A stretch of 64,000 bases of DNA from Rhea pennata (Eukaryota > Chordata > Aves > Rheiformes > Rheidae): the NCBI RefSeq assembly GCF_028389875.1, contig NC_084672.1, forward strand, positions 1,137,501-1,201,500. Direction: 5' to 3'. Position numbers and translations under genes: made by a program. The notes beneath the pieces are model-generated. The model searched no databases. It was not told where the DNA came from and saw only the letters and a program-made list of their open reading frames with translations. Shown in pieces: positions 49,701-54,055 of the stretch; positions within the stretch are counted from its first letter, which is position 1, and every line of letters begins with the position of its first letter.

Positions 49701-49891
49701 CGGGACAGCTCCGCGCGCAGCTCCGCGCACCCCGGGCAGCGCCGCCCGCAGCTCCGCGCACCCCGCGTCCATCCCCGCTCGCCCCCTCCGCGTCCCGCCA
49801 ACGCACCTGGCTGCGCGGGCCGGTGGCTCCGCTGCGCGGCCGCCAGCGCCAGCGCGGCGGCGAAGAGCAGGACGCTGCCCGGTGCAGGCAT
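7653..49891 (-). CDS. ADAMTS7: ADAMTS7, 5' part of gene (coding exons 1-16 of a longer gene)
   Basis: Secreted zinc metalloprotease of the ADAMTS family. In mammals ADAMTS7 cleaves cartilage oligomeric matrix protein and thrombospondins and acts in cartilage and vessel wall. Sixteen exons, all with GT/AG introns and matching phase, total 2,533 nt (844 codons + 1 nt) without a stop. Order seen: signal peptide (about 1-19), prodomain (to R241), metalloprotease (242 to about 450) with zinc motif HELGHSFGIQH at 393-403 and Met-turn M420, disintegrin-like, TSR1 (about 541-597), cysteine-rich, spacer (about 716-827), start of TSR2. The closest paralogue is ADAMTS12; residue-level similarity to human ADAMTS7 as I recall it and the MORF4L1 neighbour favour ADAMTS7. 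The gene is cut by the left window edge: the later TSRs, mucin-like region and PLAC domain are not here. Exon borders are given separately. Confidence 0.95.
7795..12596 (-). other. ADAMTS7: ADAMTS7 intron 15
   Basis: 4.8 kb between spacer exons. No repeat or exon recognised. An open stretch on the minus strand around 10,494-10,703 has no splice context and no recognised similarity. Confidence 0.6.
12597..12841 (-). CDS. ADAMTS7: ADAMTS7 coding exon 15 (spacer)
   Basis: Acceptor atgttcctag, donor gtattg; 245 nt, residues 716-797, ending in phase 0. It encodes the cysteine-free spacer: [58 protein letters not shown] and [11 protein letters not shown]. The spacer is an exosite for substrate recognition in ADAMTS proteases. 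One of the best conserved exons in the window. Confidence 0.96.
12842..14338 (-). other. ADAMTS7: ADAMTS7 intron 14
   Basis: 1.5 kb; nothing recognisable beyond splice signals. Confidence 0.6.
14339..14459 (-). CDS. ADAMTS7: ADAMTS7 coding exon 14 (cysteine-rich module)
   Basis: Acceptor tgtatttcag, donor gtaagg; 121 nt, residues 676-715 plus 1 nt. It encodes [30 protein letters not shown] and a short acidic end. The sequon NGS is a possible N-glycosylation site. The exon closes the cysteine-rich module. Confidence 0.95.
14460..18093 (-). other. ADAMTS7: ADAMTS7 intron 13
   Basis: 3.6 kb; contains the old CR1 fragment at 16.85-17.3 kb. Nothing else recognised. Confidence 0.6.
16850..17298 (-). 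mobile_element. Ancient CR1 LINE 3' fragment
   Basis: Read on the plus strand the stretch follows the complement of a CR1 3' region: GCCAAACACTGGTCTGGACA, CCAAGGAAGGAAGTTTC, CCTTCCCTGCTGCAATGTAA, GACACAGAGAACAGTCTCAC, then TTTGAAGACTC, CCTCTCCAG and CACCCAAATCACACACAG. Many substitutions make it an old copy. It lies in ADAMTS7 intron 13 and has no coding capacity left. Confidence 0.75.
18094..18227 (-). CDS. ADAMTS7: ADAMTS7 coding exon 13 (cysteine-rich module)
   Basis: Acceptor cttcctcag, donor gtatgc; 134 nt, residues 631-675, ending in phase 0. It encodes [20 protein letters not shown], then [21 protein letters not shown]. The cysteine spacing fits the ADAMTS cysteine-rich module. Intron 12, which precedes it, is only 371 nt. 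Confidence 0.95.
18228..18598 (-). other. ADAMTS7: ADAMTS7 intron 12
   Basis: 371 nt, the shortest intron here; nothing recognised. Confidence 0.7.
18599..18768 (-). CDS. ADAMTS7: ADAMTS7 coding exon 12 (end of TSR1, start of cysteine-rich module)
   Basis: Acceptor ctgttaatag, donor gtgagt; 170 nt, residues 574-630 plus 1 nt. It encodes [23 protein letters not shown] (end of TSR1 at Cys597), then the cysteine-rich module segment beginning [11 protein letters not shown] and ending [11 protein letters not shown]. Strongly conserved with human ADAMTS7 across TSR1. Confidence 0.95.
18769..24572 (-). other. ADAMTS7: ADAMTS7 intron 11
   Basis: 5.8 kb, splits TSR1. Contains a short (AT)n at 22623-22635 and an 18-bp imperfect tandem repeat near 21588-21622 (GGAGAGACTTTTGCCAGT). 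No exon or transposon recognised. Confidence 0.6.
24573..24718 (-). CDS. ADAMTS7: ADAMTS7 coding exon 11 (end of disintegrin-like module, TSR1)
   Basis: Acceptor tctctttacag, donor gtaagc; 146 nt, residues 526-573 plus 2 nt. It encodes [19 protein letters not shown] and then the TSR1 core with the tryptophan ladder W546, W549, W552 followed by [10 protein letters not shown]. WxxW tryptophans in thrombospondin repeats are usually C-mannosylated. The reading frame was confirmed by phase with exons 10 and 12. Confidence 0.94.
24719..25784 (-). other. ADAMTS7: ADAMTS7 intron 10
   Basis: 1.07 kb; nothing recognised. Confidence 0.6.
25785..25877 (-). CDS. ADAMTS7: ADAMTS7 coding exon 10 (disintegrin-like module)
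   Basis: Acceptor ttctctgcag, donor gtaatt; 93 nt, exactly 31 codons (495-525). It encodes [20 protein letters not shown] and DGTTCGDNK with the conserved cysteines of the module. The first residue is Ser where human has Asn. Confidence 0.95.
25878..26340 (-). other. ADAMTS7: ADAMTS7 intron 9
   Basis: 463 nt; nothing recognised. Confidence 0.7.
26341..26485 (-). CDS. ADAMTS7: ADAMTS7 coding exon 9 (disintegrin-like module)
   Basis: Acceptor tcttgcag, donor gtaagc; 145 nt, residues 446-494, ending in phase 0. It encodes [11 protein letters not shown], a short variable linker, then [18 protein letters not shown] and FCDDMD, the start of the disintegrin-like module. This module supports substrate binding in ADAMTS proteases and has no RGD motif here. 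Confidence 0.95.
26486..32555 (-). other. ADAMTS7: ADAMTS7 intron 8
   Basis: 6.1 kb, at the border between catalytic and disintegrin-like modules. A hydrophilic open frame on the minus strand at 29,488-29,694 (68 codons) is unexplained. Otherwise nothing recognised. Confidence 0.6.
32556..32699 (-). CDS. ADAMTS7: ADAMTS7 coding exon 8 (active site end, Met-turn)
   Basis: Acceptor ctcttacacag, donor gtaagt; 144 nt, residues 398-445 plus 2 nt. It completes the active site with SFGIQHDG (His403 third zinc ligand, Asp404 as usual in adamalysins), then [10 protein letters not shown] with the Met-turn at Met420, and [17 protein letters not shown] closing the catalytic domain. All catalytic residues expected for an active protease are present. 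Confidence 0.96.
32700..34741 (-). other. ADAMTS7: ADAMTS7 intron 7
   Basis: 2.0 kb, interrupting the zinc-binding motif between the second and third histidine. AT-rich near 34.1-34.5 kb; no repeat recognised. Confidence 0.6.
34742..34891 (-). CDS. ADAMTS7: ADAMTS7 coding exon 7 (zinc-binding site)
   Basis: 150 nt, residues 348-397 plus 2 nt. It encodes [20 protein letters not shown] and the block ending [18 protein letters not shown]. His393, Glu394 and His397 are the first part of the HExxHxxGxxH active site; the next exon supplies the third histidine. The donor gtacta is normal. The acceptor reads gtcaaag, with A at -3 instead of a pyrimidine, so it is weak. It is fixed by phase, because the alternative AG 6 nt downstream would break the frame. 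Confidence 0.95.
34892..36155 (-). other. ADAMTS7: ADAMTS7 intron 6
   Basis: 1.26 kb; contains the (AC)9 repeat near its 3' end. Confidence 0.6.
34922..34939. repeat. (AC)9 microsatellite near ADAMTS7 exon 7
   Basis: Nine AC units on the plus strand, (GT)n in the ADAMTS7 transcript, 30 nt upstream of the exon 7 acceptor in intron 6. Confidence 0.9.
36156..36280 (-). CDS. ADAMTS7: ADAMTS7 coding exon 6 (metalloprotease)
   Basis: Acceptor cacattggcag, donor gtatcg; 125 nt, residues 307-347 plus 2 nt of the next codon. It encodes [20 protein letters not shown], then a lysine/asparagine loop and [13 protein letters not shown], the conserved segment ahead of the zinc site. The sequence is nearly identical in family pattern to human ADAMTS7. 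Confidence 0.95.
36281..37166 (-). other. ADAMTS7: ADAMTS7 intron 5
   Basis: 0.89 kb; nothing recognised. Confidence 0.6.
37167..37250 (-). CDS. ADAMTS7: ADAMTS7 coding exon 5 (metalloprotease)
   Basis: Acceptor cattttgcag, donor gtaagg; 84 nt, exactly 28 codons (279-306), phase 0 on both sides. It encodes [19 protein letters not shown] followed by RLILLEDEE, part of the N-terminal catalytic subdomain. Because it is symmetrical, skipping it would delete 28 residues without a frameshift. Confidence 0.96.
37251..38951 (-). other. ADAMTS7: ADAMTS7 intron 4
   Basis: 1.7 kb; nothing recognised. Confidence 0.6.
38952..39148 (-). CDS. ADAMTS7: ADAMTS7 coding exon 4 (propeptide processing site, start of protease)
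   Basis: Acceptor aatctttcag, donor gtgagt; 197 nt, residues 213-278, phase 0 at the end. It starts [18 protein letters not shown] and runs through a very basic segment containing RKRR (234-237) followed by IKQR (238-241), then the mature N-terminus [22 protein letters not shown] fits the furin R-X-K/R-R rule; the human protein is cleaved at the position equivalent to R241. Two adjacent processing positions are therefore possible. Confidence 0.96.
39149..42890 (-). other. ADAMTS7: ADAMTS7 intron 3
   Basis: 3.7 kb; contains the 52-bp tandem duplication at 40.46-40.55 kb and an unexplained acidic open frame on the minus strand at 40,937-41,146. Confidence 0.6.
40459..40549. repeat. 52-bp tandem duplication
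   Basis: The string TATAATTAATAAACTTT, with AGTCTAGAAGGAACCATTAT after it, occurs at 40459 and again at 40511 with one or two changes. AT-rich, in ADAMTS7 intron 3. The AGAAGGAACCATTAT part recalls retroposon 3' ends, but I could not assign it. Confidence 0.85.
42891..43089 (-). CDS. ADAMTS7: ADAMTS7 coding exon 3 (prodomain, cysteine switch)
   Basis: 199 nt, residues 147-212, ending in phase 1 (CAA G) before donor gtattt. It begins KGVFQL and includes NEDYFIEPL, then a less conserved basic linker, and ends TCGVQ. Cys209 is placed like the cysteine-switch residue that ligates the zinc in ADAMTS zymogens. The acceptor is unusual: its pyrimidine tract is a (CT)n microsatellite only a few bases from the AG. 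Confidence 0.95.
43094..43116. repeat. (GA)n microsatellite at the ADAMTS7 exon 3 acceptor
   Basis: A 23-nt perfect GA tract on the plus strand, which is (CT)n on the transcribed minus-strand message. It ends 4 nt before exon 3 (CT tract, then ctag), so the repeat itself is the polypyrimidine tract. Confidence 0.95.
47672..47896 (-). mobile_element. SINE with tRNA-Ile-like head and CR1 tail (TguSINE1-like)
   Basis: On the minus strand it begins near 47895 with GGTTTAGCTCAGTTG, TTTAGAGC, then CTAATGCCAAGGTCGTGG and TTTCAATCCCCGTA, which align along the D arm to T arm of tRNA-Ile(AAT), with A and B box relics. An AT-rich unstable stretch (about 47755-47830) follows. The 3' part reads GGGTTGGACTAGATGATC, GGTCCCTTCCAACC and ends CATTCTATGATTCTGTGATT, the hallmark end of avian CR1 LINEs. 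This head-tail composition is that of passerine SINEs. No clear target-site duplication was seen. It lies in ADAMTS7 intron 2, in sense with the gene. Confidence 0.8.
47755..47830. repeat. AT-rich simple repeat inside the SINE
   Basis: About 75 bp of repeated ATATAATATATAATTGAA-like units between the tRNA-like head and the CR1 tail. It looks like an internal expansion after insertion, since the two ends of the SINE remain well preserved on either side. Confidence 0.8.
48132..48484 (-). CDS. ADAMTS7: ADAMTS7 coding exon 2 (prodomain)
   Basis: Acceptor tttcttcacag, donor gtaagt; 353 nt, residues 29-146, ending in phase 0. This is the N-terminal half of the propeptide that keeps the protease latent. 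It contains the family-conserved stretches [20 protein letters not shown] and [12 protein letters not shown], and ends [11 protein letters not shown], as in ADAMTS7 and ADAMTS12 prodomains. Cys143 lies in this last block. Confidence 0.96.
48485..49806 (-). other. ADAMTS7: ADAMTS7 intron 1
   Basis: 1.3 kb; GC content rises towards exon 1 as part of the promoter CpG island. Long open frames in its right part are a composition effect. Confidence 0.6.
49807..49891 (-). CDS. ADAMTS7: ADAMTS7 coding exon 1 (signal peptide)
   Basis: Start ATG at 49891-49889; the exon ends CCAG before donor gtgcgt (85 nt, phase 1). It encodes residues 1-28: a short n-region, then a hydrophobic stretch [13 protein letters not shown] typical of a secretory signal peptide, with likely cleavage near A19/Q20. 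The start was chosen because it gives the signal peptide and because the single leftover G joins exon 2 to make GAT (Asp29) in frame. Only a 7-residue uORF starts upstream in this leader. The 5' UTR extent is not visible. Confidence 0.88.
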
Positions 49892-50250
49892 CGGGGCGGC
49901 CGGGTCAGCTCGCCGGGCGGCGGGGCATGCCGGCGGCGGGGCCGGGGCGGGCTGGGCTCCGCGGTGCGGAGGGCGCAGGCCGCGCAGGGCAGAGCGCTCC
50001 CGCCGCGCCGTGTGCCGCGGGGGCCGCTCCGCTCCGCTCCGCTCCGCGCCCGGCCGGCCCGGCCCGGCCCCGCACGGCCCGAGGGCGCCGCCCCGCGGCC
50101 CCGCCTCGCTGACGGCCGGGAGCCGCGGCGCCGCCGCCCGCCCCGGGGGGAGCCGGCCGGGCCCCCTCGGCGGCCGGGAGCGGTGACAGGAGCCCGCGTC
50201 GCGCCCTGCGCCTTCCCGGGGGGGGGGAAGGGGGGGGAGGGGGCGCCGCC
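49892..50250 (-). promoter_or_regulatory. ADAMTS7: ADAMTS7 CpG-island promoter region
   Basis: Very GC- and CpG-rich sequence directly upstream of the ADAMTS7 start, with no obvious TATA box. It includes a (GCTCC)n run at about 50026-50047 and G-runs at about 50219-50242. The CpG-rich stretch continues into exon 1 and to about 49,500. This is the expected form of a CpG-island promoter; the actual start site is not visible. Confidence 0.6.
49905..49928 (-). promoter_or_regulatory. Short upstream ORF in the putative ADAMTS7 leader
   Basis: An ATG at 49928-49926 opens a frame of seven codons (MPRRPAS) that stops with TGA 13 nt before the ADAMTS7 start and is out of frame with it. If transcription begins upstream of it, this would be a uORF that limits translation of the main frame. 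The start site is not known, so its presence in the mRNA is inferred. Confidence 0.35.
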
Positions 50251-50269
50251 GGCCCGGCGTCCCCCGGGG

Positions 50270-50830
50270 CAGAGCCCCCTCAGGGTCAGGGCGCCCCCTG
50301 CAAGAGGGTCCCCCCGGGGCAGGGTCCCTTCAGGGTCAGGGTCCCCCCGGGGCAGAGCCCCCTCAGGATCTGGGTTCCCCCCTGCAAGAGGGTCCCCCCG
50401 GGGCAGGGTCCCTTCAGGGTCAGGGTCCCCCCGGGGCAGGGCCCCCTCAGGGTCAGGGCCCCCCCTGCAAGAGGGTCCCCCCGGGGCAGGGTCCCTTCAG
50501 GGTCAGGGTCCCCCCGGGGCAGGGCCCCCTCAGGGTCAGGGCCCCCCCTGCAAGAGGGTCCCCCCGGGGCAGGGTCCCTTCAGGGTCAGGGTCCCCCCGG
50601 GGCAGGGCCCCCTCAGGGTCAGGGCCCCCCCTGCAAGAGGGTCCCCCCGGGGCAGGGTCCCTTCAGGGTCAGGGTCCCCCCGGGGCAGGGCCCCCTCAGG
50701 ATCTGGGTTCCCCCCTGCAAGAGGGTCCCCCCGGGGCAGGGTCCCTTCAGGGTCAGGGTCCCCCTGGGGCAGGGCCCCCTCAGGATCTGGGTTCCCCCCT
50801 GCAAGAGGGTCCCCTCAGGATCTGAGTTCC
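50270..50830. repeat. GC-rich minisatellite, 83-84 bp unit, about 7 copies
   Basis: The marker CCTGCAAGAGGGTCC recurs at about 50297, 50381, 50464, 50547, 50630, 50714 and 50798, giving periods of 84, 83, 83, 83, 84 and 84. Each unit is itself built from related shorter blocks (CAGGGTCAGGG, CCCCCCGGGGCAGGG). Copies are nearly identical, with two variants (CAGGGTC versus CAGGATCTGGGTT). It starts about 380 bp upstream of the ADAMTS7 ATG. It forms long open frames on both strands by composition only. Confidence 0.95.
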
Positions 50831-50870
50831 CCCCAGGGCAGGTTCCCCCACTCCAGTCAGGGTCGCCCAC

Positions 50871-53569
50871 AGGTCAGAGCCCCCCTGCGGTTCTGGGTCC
50901 TCTTGGGCCCCCTCAGGTCCAGACCCCGCCAGGTCCAGCCCTGCCCTCCGGGCCCGGGTGCCCACCCCCCCCGGCTATGGATTCCCCTGCCCCCTCTCCG
51001 GTCCAGGTGCTCCCCAAGTCTGGGTCCCCCCAGGTGTCCTCTGGGTCCCCTCAGGTCCAGCCGTGTCCTTGGGTCCCCCTCAGGACTGGATGTCCCCAAA
51101 TCCCTCTTACATTCAAGCTCCCCATTCGGGCTCTGGGCCACCCCCTCCCTCACCCCCATCGCCAGCCCCTCTGCAGTGGGGCAGAAACCCCTGTTTGAGG
51201 CTGGGCCTGGAGCCTGCTGGGCACGTGGTGGCACTGTGGCAGGGCAAATCCCGAGGAGCCATCGGGGCGAACGGAATCCTCAGCCACCTCGGCTGCAGTG
51301 ACCAGCGGCGCCTCTTCCTACTTTTAAACAAAGTGCTGCAGAGAAAGGAGCAGGATGTTAGTGCCAGAGTCCTCCACAAAACCTTTTCTCCCTACACCTT
51401 TATCCCGGCAGCAGCCGAATTTGCACGGGTGCTGCACTAGGTGATGTCTGTTCCTCAAATCTCATCAAATGCAGATATAACATAAGCTGAAGAGAAGAAA
51501 CAGTGCTCTGCCTGCTCCTTGTGCTGTTTCACAAGGGCAATCTAGGTCTTTGTGCGGTGTAAAGCAATAAAACTTTTCCTGCAGTGAGCGCCAGTGCTCG
51601 GAGAAAAGCCTGTATGTTTGCTAGAAAACCTCTCTTTCCCCTTCCTGCCTAGTAACTGCATGGTTCTGCATGGTAACTGCTCATCCATGAGACTACTGCC
51701 TCTCTCCCCCATCTCATGGCGCTTCTGCACAAATATCAATGAAAAATATATCACTTCTTCAATGCTTTACTTAGGATCTCAATTTTCCCAGCTAAAAATA
51801 CCTAAGGTATCTGAGGCTTTCTCTTTTTATGTAGTGTTTTTCTTTTCAGGATAAAATGAATGGGAAATATAAAACTTGGATAATTTGATTCCATAACTCC
51901 TTGGCAGGGCATTCAGTCTGCAGGAAATTATAGTCCTTTCCTCATTAAATACATCTGATTATTGTTAATGGCATACACTATTTGTATCACTTCCTCTGCC
52001 TGTTCCTTCTGCACTTCAGGAACTCAACACCTCGTTCTATCTATTTAAAGCAGAAGAGTAAAATGTTTAAAGAAAAACAAAAACAAGTATTTAGTTTCAG
52101 ATAAGTACATTCTGAAAGATTACTTGTGAGTGAGATTTAACAGGTTTATGAAAATAGAGTTGTTCCTGTCTTGCTTCTGTGGAGTGCTGACATTTTTTAA
52201 ATAAAGCAGTTCTTAAAAGTGCACGCATTTCTAAGTACAACTCAGCCATAATACATCCCAAGATATATTTGGCATGGGGTGAGACACAGGTAAGAATATT
52301 TTACATAGCCTGGTCTTGCTGGAGGCTTCCCCGCTGCTGTGCTATCATGATTTTCTGTAGTGATCTGGGCACCCAGAGCACAGGGGAGTGCTTGTGCCAT
52401 TATTTTAATGTCTGTCTGATTTGCCATTCCCAAAGTCAGGCATGTTGTGTCTTCTGCAAGCAACACAGAGGAGCAGGATGAATTCTGAAAGCATCCTGTC
52501 ATTTAAACACAATTGCTCCTGAACAGCTCTGAAAGGTTCCGAAAAGGCGCGTGCAGTCCTACCCAGTGACCGGTGTGCTGCGTACTGCGACGCTGACAGT
52601 GGTTTCGCTGAAGAGAAATGGCACATCTGGACACTTCTGCCTTTTACTTGACAAATACCTTCCAAGCTGGGCCCTGAAACAGCGCTCACATTCGTGCATC
52701 GGAAAGGACGCGTTATGTGCATGTAGAAGAACCAATAAATCTGTGGAGAAAAATAAACTAACGAACAAAAGGGCTGAGTCCTGCATGGATTTTACTGGGA
52801 TTTCTAGATGTTCCCTCCACCCCGAGGCTCTTCGGAGCCGCTGCGGGCGCAGGCAGGGTGCGACCGTCCAGCCCCGCGGGAGCGAGAAGCAGCTGCCGCC
52901 GCCGCGCAGGGCTCCCTGCTCCCCGCGGGTCGCGCTCTGAACCTAGAGCGGAGCTGCGCAGTTTTACAGTGTGCCGCCCCGCGGGAACACGCCAGTTCCA
53001 CAGTCATTTCGCTATCTGCAGAAATGCAAAATATTTATTTACTTATCTTTTGAAAGAAAGATGACTTTGGAGACTGTCTCGTATTTCCAAATTGCCTGCC
53101 GCCTTCCTAGGAAGTTTACTTTTTGCGCTGCTCCATTTTTGTTGTCCTTGGTGGGATTTTTTTTAAGTGATCCTGATTAAAATATGAAAACAGAGATAGG
53201 GTAAAATAATCACAGGAAACATTTTAACAGAGAAAACACCAAACATCCAGCTGCGTCTATAAACAGAGGATATTTGCTCAAATGTGTCGGATTGGCCAAG
53301 ATTACTCGTTTCAAACCCGCCGCGCGGACAGCCGTCGGGGCGGACGGCGCCAGGGAAATGTCGGCGCCGCCCTCGCCGGCCGCGGCCTCGCCGTCGCCGC
53401 GCGGCGCCCACGTTGCCCGTCGCCGGCGGCTCCCGCGGCTGCCGCTGCGCAGAGCGGCGCAGCCCGGCCGCGGCGCCCCCCCGCGGCGCGGAGGATTCCC
53501 TGGTAGGTGCTTGGGGGGGGGGGGGCAACACACTGTTGACTACAGCGGAGGAAGGCCGCTACACACAGC
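50871..53569. other. Intergenic spacer between ADAMTS7 promoter and tRNA-Lys
   Basis: Up to about 51,300 the sequence is a C-rich, decayed extension of the minisatellite style. From 51,300 to 52,800 it is ordinary AT-richer sequence with no gene I can recognise. A short CpG-rich patch lies at 52,808-52,960, and the MORF4L1-side CpG island starts near 53,300. A 12-base G run sits at 53514-53525. No coding exon, LTR or tRNA other than the one at 53,570 was seen. Confidence 0.6.
52808..52960. other. Small CpG-rich patch upstream of tRNA-Lys
   Basis: About 150 bp of dense CpG (CTTCGGAGCCGCTGCGGGCG, CCGCCGCCGCGCAGG, CCGCGGGTCGCGCTC) separated from the main island by AT-richer sequence. No gene recognised; it could mark a non-coding transcript start or an enhancer. 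Confidence 0.45.
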
Positions 53570-53642
53570 GCCCGGCTAGCTCAGTCGGTAGAGCATGGGA
53601 CTCTTAATCCCAGGGTCGTGGGTTCGAGCCCCACGTTGGGCG
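53570..53642 (+). tRNA. tRNA-Lys (anticodon CUU)
   Basis: A complete 73-nt cytosolic tRNA. The acceptor stem pairs GCCCGGC with GTTGGGC (two G-U pairs). The D arm/A box is TAGCTCAGTCGGT (53577-53589). The anticodon loop CTCTTAA is at 53601-53607 with anticodon CTT at 53603-53605. The T arm/B box is GGTTCGAGCCC at 53621-53631, and the discriminator base is G. There is no intron and no encoded CCA, as usual in vertebrates. T-runs follow at 53649-53652 and 53655-53661. All internal Pol III promoter and folding features are intact, so it is probably functional. It lies about 370 bp upstream of the MORF4L1 start codon, same strand. Confidence 0.97.
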
Positions 53643-53648
53643 CTTGCC

Positions 53649-53661
53649 TTTTAGTTTTTTT
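53649..53661 (+). terminator. Pol III terminator of tRNA-Lys
   Basis: Four T's at 53649-53652, and a back-up run of seven T's at 53655-53661, begin 7 nt after the tRNA 3' end. This is the normal vertebrate RNA polymerase III stop signal, and the second run should catch read-through towards MORF4L1. Confidence 0.85.
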
Positions 53662-53837
53662 CCTCACTTTGTTTTCATTCTTTGCCATCTCGCTTCTCGC
53701 TGCCACGCAACAGCGACTCAGATGAAGCCCATAACTGCCGATCCGACGGAGAAAGAGCTGCACACGGAGTCAGAGCAGGGCCTGCAAGCGCGGTGCGCCC
53801 CGCGCAGCCAGCCCGCCTACCGGCGGGGCCGCCCCGC

Positions 53838-53859
53838 ACTACAACTCCCAGCATACCGC
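53838..53859 (+). promoter_or_regulatory. ZNF143/THAP11-type promoter motif
   Basis: The sequence ACTACAACTCCCAGCATACC matches the well-known core-promoter element ACTACAAYTCCCAGMATGC bound by ZNF143 (Staf) and THAP11/Ronin with HCFC1, with one change near the end. It lies about 160-180 bp upstream of the MORF4L1 ATG, the usual place for this element in housekeeping promoters. Confidence 0.8.
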
Positions 53860-53863
53860 GGGG

Positions 53864-53922
53864 CGCGTGCGCGCGTGCGCGCGAGGCGGAGGGGGGACGG
53901 GAGGCGGTGGCGCGCATGCGCG
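53864..53922. promoter_or_regulatory. NRF1-type GCGC(A/G)TGCGC motifs
   Basis: The motif GCGCATGCGC, a perfect palindrome matching the NRF1 consensus, lies within about 53911-53922. A run of related GCGCGTGCGC units sits at about 53864-53883. NRF1 sites are typical of CpG-island promoters and often occur close to the start site. Together with the ZNF143-type motif they place the MORF4L1 core promoter at about 53.84-53.99 kb. Confidence 0.7.
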
Positions 53923-54015
53923 CCGCGGAGGGGGCTGGGGCCGGCCGCGCGTAATGCGGCGGAGGTGGTGAGGCCCCCGCGGGGAGGGGGCGGGAGGAGG
54001 GAGAGTCACTTATAA

Positions 54016-54055
54016 ATGGCGCCCAAGCAGGACCCCAAGCCCAAATTCCAAGAGG
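54016..54055 (+). CDS. MORF4L1: MORF4L1 coding exon 1
   Basis: ATG at 54016 in the context tataaATGG (G at +4), followed by APKQDPKPKFQE and the first base of a Gly codon. Donor gtgagt; 40 nt, phase 1. The start agrees with the invariant MORF4L1 N-terminus. A TATAAA-like string overlaps the start codon itself, so it cannot be the TATA box for this transcript. Confidence 0.97.

Noticed and set aside
48859-49806. Long frame of 315 codons on the minus strand next to exon 1
   Set aside because: It lies in ADAMTS7 intron 1, ends exactly in GC-rich island sequence and has no family resemblance; the real exon 1 splices out of it at 49,807.
50619-50870. Collagen-like Gly-rich frame on the minus strand
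   Set aside because: The antisense reading of the same minisatellite; no start context or conservation argument.
49514-51301. A 595-codon open frame on the plus strand rich in Gly, Pro, Arg and Ser
   Set aside because: It runs antisense over the ADAMTS7 promoter and through the minisatellite. Because most units are 83 bp, the same DNA is read in all three frames in turn, which is a mark of composition, not of a selected protein. High GC removes stop codons by chance.
53163-53531. Arg-rich frames around the G run left of the tRNA
   Set aside because: Typical CpG-island readings on both strands; no homologous pattern.
54011-54017. TATAAAT string at the MORF4L1 start
   Set aside because: It overlaps the start codon and lies within the 5' exon, so it cannot direct the start of this transcript; the promoter is of the CpG-island type.
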